From Acidobacteriaceae bacterium (GTDB lineage Bacteria > Acidobacteriota > Terriglobia > Terriglobales > Acidobacteriaceae): 6,848 nt of DNA. Position 1 is the first letter of the stretch. The number at the start of each line of letters is the position of its first letter. Positions 1-5,480 of the stretch are shown here, one piece after another. The stretch covers positions 1-6,848 of the forward strand of contig WQYS01000126.1 in assembly GCA_009781125.1 (NCBI GenBank). Reading direction: 5' to 3'. The notes beneath the pieces were generated by a model. The model did no database searches and was not told where the DNA came from. It was given only the letters and a program-made list of their open reading frames with translations. The translations under genes were made by a program, and so were the position numbers.

Positions 1-690
1 ATCTCCACCGTCGCTCAGCGCCTTCTGAATCTTCCGGCTGCTTTCGGCACCAGCCAGCAGCGCGCTGCCTGGCAACAGCTTCTGGACAAGCTGCCGCCGC
101 TTCCCATGGGGAAAACCCACAACGGCAAGCAGCCTCCGCAGGGCCAGGGCGATGCCAACGGCACGCAAATCATCCTGCCGGCGAAGGCATATGGAACTAC
201 CAGTAACTCCGAGAACCCGGAGCTCTATACCATCTTCCCGTACAGGATCCACGGCGTAAGCAAGCCCGATCTGACGCTGGCCACGAACACCTATGCCGCC
301 CGGCTCTTTCCGTTTAGCGTCTGCTGGGGACAGGATGGCGAGCAAGCCGCTATGCTTGGTCTCACCGCGAATGCCCGCGCAGATGTCCTTAGCGAGATGA
401 CGGAATACGGCGGTCAGCGGTTCAAGTGGTTCTGGAGATCAGCGAATGATTGGATACCGGACATGGATAACGGAGGCGCGGGCATGGTCACGTTGCAATC
501 CATGCTGATGCAGACCGATGGCCGCCGCATCCTGCTCATACCCGCATGGCCGAAGGACTGGACTGCCGACTTCAAACTTCATGCCCCCTTCAAAACTACC
601 GTCGAAGGGCACGTCGAGGGTGGAAAGGTGACAGGTCTCAAGGTGACTCCGGAATCTCGTGGTGCGGACGTCACCATCATGAACCAGTAG
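1..690 (+). CDS. C-terminal part of an (alpha/alpha)6-barrel glycoside hydrolase-like protein (GH95/DUF5703-like), 5' truncated by window edge
   Basis: The reading frame is open from the first base of the window to a TAG at 688-690, giving 229 residues. The ATG at 106 is internal, because coding continues upstream of it with typical family sequence (AAWQQLLDKLPPLP). The segments NPELYTIFPYRIHGV, CWGQDGEQAAMLGL, DNGGAGMVTLQSMLMQ and LLIPAWPKDW resemble the end of the helical barrel of large secreted six-hairpin glycosidases found in Acidobacteriota and Bacteroidota. The last ~60 residues (LHAPFKTTVEGHVEGGKVTGLKVTPES) resemble their C-terminal beta-sandwich. The likely role is hydrolysis of plant or microbial polysaccharide side chains, usually outside the cytoplasm, but any signal peptide and most of the active site lie outside the window, so the substrate cannot be named. 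The gene converges on the nuo operon and shows no functional link to it. Family assignment is from remembered sequence pattern; the exact GH family is uncertain. Confidence 0.72.
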   Translation: MSTVAQRLLNLPAAFGTSQQRAAWQQLLDKLPPLPMGKTHNGKQPPQGQGDANGTQIILPAKAYGTTSNSENPELYTIFPYRIHGVSKPDLTLATNTYAARLFPFSVCWGQDGEQAAMLGLTANARADVLSEMTEYGGQRFKWFWRSANDWIPDMDNGGAGMVTLQSMLMQTDGRRILLIPAWPKDWTADFKLHAPFKTTVEGHVEGGKVTGLKVTPESRGADVTIMNQ

Positions 691-719
691 GAGTAACGCG
701 AGAGCGCGAGGGGAGCGGA

Positions 720-760
720 TTCCTTGTCATTCCGGAGCGAAGCGACGGAATGACAAGGAA
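720..760. repeat. Perfect 15-bp inverted repeat, REP-like palindrome
   Basis: The left arm TTCCTTGTCATTCCG (720-734) and right arm CGGAATGACAAGGAA (746-760) are exact reverse complements around an 11-nt loop GAGCGAAGCGA. The core CATTCCG-GAGCGAAGCGA-CGGAATG belongs to a type of short palindrome seen many times in intergenic DNA of various bacterial genomes, including Acidobacteriota (general recollection). It lies 29 bp after the glycosidase stop codon. No T run follows on either strand, so it is not a classic intrinsic terminator, although the hairpin could protect the 3' end of the upstream transcript. Confidence 0.7.
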
Positions 761-791
761 AAAGAATACGGCTAAGAAGAAGAGTTCAGCT

Positions 792-832
792 AAAAAGCAG
801 ATTCCACAGGTCGCCGCGGCGGCCTGTGGAAT
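792..832 (-). terminator. Probable intrinsic terminator of the nuo operon
   Basis: ATTCCACAGG (801-810) pairs exactly with CCTGTGGAAT (823-832). The intervening TCGCCGCGGCGG can add a G:T pair and several G:C pairs, giving a long GC-rich stem. Read on the minus strand, the direction of nuo transcription, the stem is followed four bases later by TTTTT (792-796). It starts 35 nt beyond the nuoN stop codon. This matches a Rho-independent terminator closing the leftward operon. The T run is short, so efficiency is uncertain, and the hairpin may have originated as a repeat, since it shares the GGAATGAC edge with the palindrome at 720-760. Confidence 0.55.
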
Positions 833-867
833 GACCAGGGGAAAGTGGTGATCGTAGAGAAGATCGT

Positions 868-2409
868 CTAGCGGCAGATGGTGATCCAATCGCCGGAGGC
901 CGCGCGTTGCAGCCAGGCGAGGAAGATGTTCGGCGCACAGCCGAGCAGCACGACGCCAAGGGCAATCAGGCCAATGACAACCTGGCTGACCACCGGCGTC
1001 TTGATTACCGGCTCGTCCTCTGACGGCGCTTTGACGACGTAAATCTGCTTCAGCACCTTCAGGTAGTAGTAGAGCGAGACGGCGCTCATGGCAATCGCCA
1101 GCACCACCAGCCAAAGCAGGCTGAACGATGCGTTCAGCGCCGAGGCGAAGATGTAGAACTTGCCGAAGAACCCTGCCAGCGGCGGAATCCCCGCCAGCGA
1201 CAGCATGAAGATTAACATGCAGAACGACAGAAAAGGCGCTCGGCGGCTGAGTCCAACGAAGTTCGAGAAGCGGTCGCCACCTGTCTCAGCTTCTACAATC
1301 GCCACCACGCCGAAGGCTCCAATCAGCGTCAGCGCGTAGGTCACGATGTAGTAGAACATGGCGGCGAAGTGCCCTGGCGACAGAAGACTCACTAGAACAT
1401 AGCCGCTGTGCGCGATGGCCGAATAGGCCAGCAGCCGCCGCACGCTGGTCTGCATGATGGCTCCGAGATTTCCCAGAACCATCGACAACGCCGACACCAG
1501 CGCAACGACCGGAACCCAGTCTGGCAAATAGTGTTCCCATGCGCCGAGACCCACTAATCCAAAAAATCCAAACCACAGGACATTATTGAAGACGATGAAA
1601 CTGGCTACCTTGGATATAGAAGCGATGAGCGAGGCGCTGGGCGCGGGCGCGCCTTCGTACACGTCCGGAGCCCAGAAGTGAAAGGGCACAGCGGCAACCT
1701 TGAATCCGAAGCCGAGCACGACCATGACAATGGCCACGACAAGAAGCGGGTCAAGAGACGGGCCGAAGGTACCGGCAATTTCCCGCAGGCTCGTCGAGTG
1801 GGCAAGGCCATAGAGCAGGCTGAACCCGAAGAGCAGAAAGGCCGCCGAGGTTCCTCCGAAGAGAAAATACTTCAACGCCGCCTCGGAGGAGCGGGCTTTT
1901 CCTTTGTCGAACGCCGCCAGTATATAGAGCGAAAGGCTCAGCATCTCCAGCGAGACGAAGATCATCAGGATGTTCATGGTGCTGACCAGAAACATCATGC
2001 TCGTCGTGGCCAGAAGGACGAGGGCCAGAAACTCGCCCACGTGAGCGGTGAACTTCGACTCGATGGAGAGCAGCACCACCAGAATCGTCAGTCCCAGCAG
2101 CACCATCTGTATGAGTTGCACCGTAGGGCCGGTAATCAGCACCCCATCGAACAGATACATCCCCTGCACGGGAGCAGCAATCAGCCGGAAAATCGCGCCC
2201 GCGCAGCCGAGGCTGGCAATGGCCGCGCCTACGGCGAATCGTGCTTGCAGGCTCTTCGCACGCATCACCACGAGGTCTACGGCCAGCACCACCAGCGCTG
2301 TGACGAGAACAATTACCTGCGGCACGACCAGGCGGAACAACGCGGCGTAGCTATGCTCAATCGACGCAACCGTGTTGCAGACCGGGTTCACGAGCGGGGC
2401 CATTCTCAT
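868..2409 (-). CDS. nuoN: NADH-quinone oxidoreductase subunit N (NuoN)
   Basis: This is an integral membrane subunit of complex I and one of the antiporter-like proton-translocating modules, the one nearest the quinone-binding part of the membrane arm. The 513 residues are slightly more than E. coli NuoN (485), mostly from an N-terminal extension of about 20. The product is almost wholly hydrophobic, with the multi-TM pattern of the family. The charged residues of the proton path are present: Glu155 in FVSLEMLSLSLY (TM5), Lys180, Lys237 in GFGFKVAAVPFHFW (TM7), Lys267 in SISKVASF (TM8) and Lys417 in GFFGKFYIF (TM12). They match E. coli E133, K158, K217, K247 and K395 with an almost constant offset. 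The ATG at 2407-2409 is chosen because AGGAAG (2416-2421) lies 6 nt upstream; a second ATG two codons later would have poor spacing. The start shares one base with the stop of the preceding nuoM (TAATG), implying coupled translation. It is the last gene of the operon. Confidence 0.96.
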   Translation of the reverse strand: MRMAPLVNPVCNTVASIEHSYAALFRLVVPQVIVLVTALVVLAVDLVVMRAKSLQARFAVGAAIASLGCAGAIFRLIAAPVQGMYLFDGVLITGPTVQLIQMVLLGLTILVVLLSIESKFTAHVGEFLALVLLATTSMMFLVSTMNILMIFVSLEMLSLSLYILAAFDKGKARSSEAALKYFLFGGTSAAFLLFGFSLLYGLAHSTSLREIAGTFGPSLDPLLVVAIVMVVLGFGFKVAAVPFHFWAPDVYEGAPAPSASLIASISKVASFIVFNNVLWFGFFGLVGLGAWEHYLPDWVPVVALVSALSMVLGNLGAIMQTSVRRLLAYSAIAHSGYVLVSLLSPGHFAAMFYYIVTYALTLIGAFGVVAIVEAETGGDRFSNFVGLSRRAPFLSFCMLIFMLSLAGIPPLAGFFGKFYIFASALNASFSLLWLVVLAIAMSAVSLYYYLKVLKQIYVVKAPSEDEPVIKTPVVSQVVIGLIALGVVLLGCAPNIFLAWLQRAASGDWITICR

Positions 2410-3929
2410 TACCAGCTTCCTTTCCGCAGGCCTTCAAACAGCGGCGAGTTGAGCGCCGGCGTGACCAGATTCAGCAGCAACTGAGGATAGAGCCCGACGA
2501 CGAGACTTGCGCCGAGCAGGATGACGGCTCCCATGCGCTCGGGGAGCGTGATCGGAGCGAGCGGCTCGCCGGGCACGGCAAAGGCTCCGGTCTCTCCGAT
2601 GAACGCCTTCTGCATGGCGCGCCAGATGTAGGCGATGCCCACCACGACTCCCAGTCCGGCGAGCAGCGCATACACGGGAGCCAGCCTCCACGCGCCGAGA
2701 ATCACCTGCAACTCGGCCACGAAGCCGCTGAATCCGGGCAAGCCAATCGATGCCATGCCCGCAAAGATAAAGGCAACCGCTGCGAAGGGAATGATCCTGT
2801 AAAGACGCATTCGTTCCAGCAGGTAGAGCTCGCGCGTGTGGGTGCGGTCGTAGACCATGCGTCCCACAACGGCGAACAGCAGGCCCGCCAGAATACCGTG
2901 CGAGAACATCTGCAGCACCGCGCCTTGCAGGCCGAGGCGGTTCAGCGTCATCAGGCCCAGCAGCACGAATCCCATGTGGCTCACGCTGGAGTAGCCGATG
3001 ACGAACTTGAAGTCGCGCTGCACCAGCGCGACCATCGCACCGTAGACGATGCCGATCAGCGCCAGCACGGCAAAGACATCGCGCCAGGAGCCGAAGCCGA
3101 GCACGTGGAATCCCCATGGGTCCATGCCGTGCGGGAAGAGCACCATCGCCACGCGCAGACAGCCGTAGGCGCCGAGCTTCATCACCACTCCGGCCAGCAG
3201 CATGGAGGCGGCGGTGGGCGCGGCCACGTGGCCTGTCGGCGCCCACGTGTGGAAGGGCCACAGGCCCGCCAGGATTCCGAAGCCAACAAACACCAGCGGA
3301 AACGCCCACATCTGGAGGTGAACCGGAAATGGAAATTGCGCAAGCGTGACGAGCGTCATCGTATGAGAACCGGCGACGACGTAGGCCGCAATCAGTCCGA
3401 CGAGCACCATGGCGCTGCCGACAAACGAGTACAGAGCCAGCTTCATGGCTGCGTACTCGCGCCGTGTCGAACCCCAGATGGCGATCAGAAAATACTTAGG
3501 GATGATGGCCACTTCGTAAAAGACGAAGAGCAGGAACAGGTCCGCGGCAAGAAAGACGCCGTAGACACCGCCGATCAGCGCCAGGAAGAAGGCGAAGAAC
3601 TCCTTGGTGCGGTGCTCCACGTTCCAGGAGAAGAGGACACCGCAGACAGCCACCAGACCCGTGAGCAGAATCAGCAGCACGCTGATGCCGTCGGCAGCGA
3701 GATGATACTCGATCCCCAGCGACGGTATCCAGCTTACGCGGGTGATTGTCGTCATGACTCCGCTCTGGAGTTCGCCGTGGAAGCGCCACCAGCCCGCGAG
3801 CGTTATCGCCAGTCCTGCGAGAGCCACCACCAGCGCGATGAGCCGCGAAGCCAGTGCCGGTGTCCGCTTCGGCAGCAGCATGAGCGCGAGCGCTCCGAGA
3901 AATGAGATATAGATCGTCCAGCTAAACAT
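2409..3929 (-). CDS. nuoM: Second NADH-quinone oxidoreductase subunit M (NuoM2), divergent, lacking the TM7 lysine
   Basis: This antiporter-like membrane subunit of complex I has 506 residues, the usual NuoM length. Family signatures are Glu139 in FYEVAIIPKYF (TM5), PFHTWAPTGHVAAPTA (226-241), Lys251 in VVMKLGAYG (TM8), GYSSVSHMGF (312-321), His344 in MFSHG, and Glu406 in SGFVAEL (TM12). The Glu at this last position is typical of M rather than L or N. The TM7 lysine that sits seven residues before the (H/Q)xW motif in L, M and N is Leu220 here (codon 3270-3272), in an ungapped stretch, so the loss is real. The protein is only distantly similar to the adjacent NuoM, so the pair is an old paralogy. 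The start abuts the previous stop (TAG then ATG) and has a good Shine-Dalgarno, AGGTGAGG, 6 nt upstream. It probably forms a fourth pump-like module between the first NuoM and NuoN; that placement is inferred from gene order only. Confidence 0.93.
   Translation of the reverse strand: MFSWTIYISFLGALALMLLPKRTPALASRLIALVVALAGLAITLAGWWRFHGELQSGVMTTITRVSWIPSLGIEYHLAADGISVLLILLTGLVAVCGVLFSWNVEHRTKEFFAFFLALIGGVYGVFLAADLFLLFVFYEVAIIPKYFLIAIWGSTRREYAAMKLALYSFVGSAMVLVGLIAAYVVAGSHTMTLVTLAQFPFPVHLQMWAFPLVFVGFGILAGLWPFHTWAPTGHVAAPTAASMLLAGVVMKLGAYGCLRVAMVLFPHGMDPWGFHVLGFGSWRDVFAVLALIGIVYGAMVALVQRDFKFVIGYSSVSHMGFVLLGLMTLNRLGLQGAVLQMFSHGILAGLLFAVVGRMVYDRTHTRELYLLERMRLYRIIPFAAVAFIFAGMASIGLPGFSGFVAELQVILGAWRLAPVYALLAGLGVVVGIAYIWRAMQKAFIGETGAFAVPGEPLAPITLPERMGAVILLGASLVVGLYPQLLLNLVTPALNSPLFEGLRKGSW
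2416..2421 (-). promoter_or_regulatory. Shine-Dalgarno of nuoN
   Basis: AGGAAG on the minus strand, inside the end of the preceding nuoM, lies 6 nt before the ATG at 2409. It selects this ATG over the one at 2403, which would be 12 nt away. Confidence 0.6.
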
Positions 3930-5480
3930 CTAGTACCTCACCTGTTGCACCATCGCCAGGACGGTGCTGTTGATCGCGCCGAGCACGAGTTGCGGATAGA
4001 GTCCCAATAGGAACATCAGGGCGATGGGCACGGCAAGTGCAATGCGCTCGCCCATGGTCAGGTCCGGGAAGCCGCCCGTTCGCCGCTGTCGCAGCGGGCC
4101 GCTGAAGACACGCTGCAGGATCGTCAGCAGGAAGACCGCCGTGATCAGAAGACCCAGCAGCGAGACCGCCGCCGCCCACGGAACCAGCGGGAAGACGCCC
4201 CGGAAGATCAGGAACTCGCCAATGAAGCCGTTCAGGCCGGGCAGGCCGAGCGAGGAGAACAGCGCAATTCCCATCAGGCCAGTGAACACAGGGGCGACCT
4301 TGCGCAGGCCTCCGAAGTCGTTCAGACCGCGCAGGCCGCCCGTGCGCTTCTCAATCAGAGCGACGAACCAGAACAGCGTCGAAGCGGTCAGGCCATGATT
4401 GAACATCTGCAGAATCGCGCCCGAGAGCGCGCTGGCCTTGGCGGTCTCAAAGGCCGCGCCATCCGGGACGATTCGCGTCACGGCAAAGATGGCCAACATG
4501 CAGTAGCCAAGATGATTGATCGACGAGTACGCAAAGATGCGCTTCAGGTCCGTCTGCCGCAGCGCGGCGAACGCTGCCAGAACGATGGTTATCACCGCGA
4601 GCCATAGCAATAATTTCTGCTCGGCGCGCGCCTGCGCCAGGAAGATCGGCAGCAGGATGCGCAGGAAGCCGTAGACGCCCATCTTCGACATCGCTCCGGT
4701 CAGCAGAATGGTCACCGCCGTTGGAGCTTCTGAATAAGTTGAAGGCAGCCACGTGTGCAGCGGAATCAGTGGCACTTTAACAGCAAAGCCGAGAAACGCG
4801 CCGAAGAACAGCAGCAGCGCAATCTGTTCGGCGACCAGCTTATGCGTGGCCAGGATGGTGAGCGCAGGTGCCAGTTGTCCGCTACGCGCTATCTGCGCTA
4901 GACCCACGAAGTCGAAGGTGTTCGTCGCGAGGTAGATCGCCAGAAACGCCAGCAGCAGAGCCACGCTGCCCACCATGGTGTAGACGAAGAACTGCATCGA
5001 CGCCGAGGCGCGCTTCGGCCCGCCCCAGAGCCTCACAAGGAAGAACGCCGGGATGAGGCTCAGCTCCCAGAACAGAAACCAGTGGAAGAAGTTCAGCGCC
5101 GTAAACGTCCCGAAGAGTCCTGACTGAAGTGCGAGAATCAGCGCGAAGTAGAGCGGCTGCTTTTCGTCAACGTGCCACGAGGCCGCAATCGAGATGAGTA
5201 CAACGATGGCCGCGAGCGCAAGCAGCACCAGTCCCAGCCCGTCGATGCCAAGGTGGTACTGGACGCCGATGGCGGGAATCCAGTCGTGAATCTCCTGAAA
5301 CTGAAGCCCGCCCCCTGCGGGATTGAAGCGATGCCATAGCAGCAGGGTCAGCGCCAGCGCAACAATGCCGAAGCCGAGAGCCACGTAGCGCGAGTGCTTC
5401 TTCGACCCGACGAGAAGGATTGCCAGAGCGCCGATCAGCGGGACAACAGTCAGCAGGGAGAGCAGAGGAAAAGCGTTCAT
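3930..5480 (-). CDS. nuoM: First NADH-quinone oxidoreductase subunit M (NuoM1), with intact proton-path residues
   Basis: This is an antiporter-like proton-translocating subunit of complex I, 516 residues against 509 in E. coli. Recognised residues are Glu139 in FLFWELSLIP (TM5, E. coli E144), Lys235 in GFAVKVPLIPLHTW (TM7, K234), Lys266 in AMSKMGVYGFLR (TM8, K265), His323 in YSSINHLGY, His362 in MFNHG (H348) and Glu422 in NGFIGEFLIF (TM12, E407). All of the main charged axis is therefore present. One difference is Tyr249 where E. coli has His248. The start codon overlaps the stop of nuoL by four bases (ATGA, 5477-5480), and only a weak G-rich ribosome site (5489-5493) precedes it, so reinitiation after nuoL is likely. 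The stop codon TAG directly abuts the ATG of the second nuoM. It resembles canonical NuoM better than its downstream neighbour does and is the best candidate for the orthodox M subunit. Confidence 0.95.
   Translation of the reverse strand: MNAFPLLSLLTVVPLIGALAILLVGSKKHSRYVALGFGIVALALTLLLWHRFNPAGGGLQFQEIHDWIPAIGVQYHLGIDGLGLVLLALAAIVVLISIAASWHVDEKQPLYFALILALQSGLFGTFTALNFFHWFLFWELSLIPAFFLVRLWGGPKRASASMQFFVYTMVGSVALLLAFLAIYLATNTFDFVGLAQIARSGQLAPALTILATHKLVAEQIALLLFFGAFLGFAVKVPLIPLHTWLPSTYSEAPTAVTILLTGAMSKMGVYGFLRILLPIFLAQARAEQKLLLWLAVITIVLAAFAALRQTDLKRIFAYSSINHLGYCMLAIFAVTRIVPDGAAFETAKASALSGAILQMFNHGLTASTLFWFVALIEKRTGGLRGLNDFGGLRKVAPVFTGLMGIALFSSLGLPGLNGFIGEFLIFRGVFPLVPWAAAVSLLGLLITAVFLLTILQRVFSGPLRQRRTGGFPDLTMGERIALAVPIALMFLLGLYPQLVLGAINSTVLAMVQQVRY
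3936..3943 (-). promoter_or_regulatory. Strong Shine-Dalgarno of the second nuoM
   Basis: AGGTGAGG on the minus strand ends 6 nt before the ATG at 3929 and lies within the last codons of the upstream nuoM. It is the clearest ribosome site in the operon, and it fixes the start at a zero-base intergenic distance. It suggests the second M is translated efficiently and not merely by run-through. Confidence 0.65.

Noticed and set aside
106..690. A complete 194-residue protein starting at 106
   Set aside because: The frame is open upstream to base 1 with family-typical residues, so this is the end of a larger protein.
750..851. Short Lys-rich frame (33 residues, MTRKKNTAKKKSSAKK...) between the two hairpins
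   Set aside because: Its start lies inside the right arm of the palindrome, there is no Shine-Dalgarno, and the Lys runs come simply from the A-rich spacer between repeats.
677..1114. Minus-strand frame of 145 codons across the 3' end of nuoN and the intergenic hairpins
   Set aside because: It overlaps nuoN in another frame, reads straight through both hairpins, and shows no domain.
1678..2484. Long open frame (268 codons) on the plus strand opposite nuoN
   Set aside because: It has the same antisense composition bias, runs into the nuoM/nuoN junction and has no family motif.
2838..3905. Long open frame (355 codons) on the plus strand opposite the second nuoM
   Set aside because: The product is full of His, Gln, Arg and Glu with no recognisable domain. 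That is the expected antisense mirror of a GC-rich gene encoding a hydrophobic protein.
2409..5480. Recent tandem duplication or assembly artefact producing two nuoM genes
   Set aside because: The two proteins differ throughout, including loop lengths, termini and key residues, and the DNA shows no long repeat between them.
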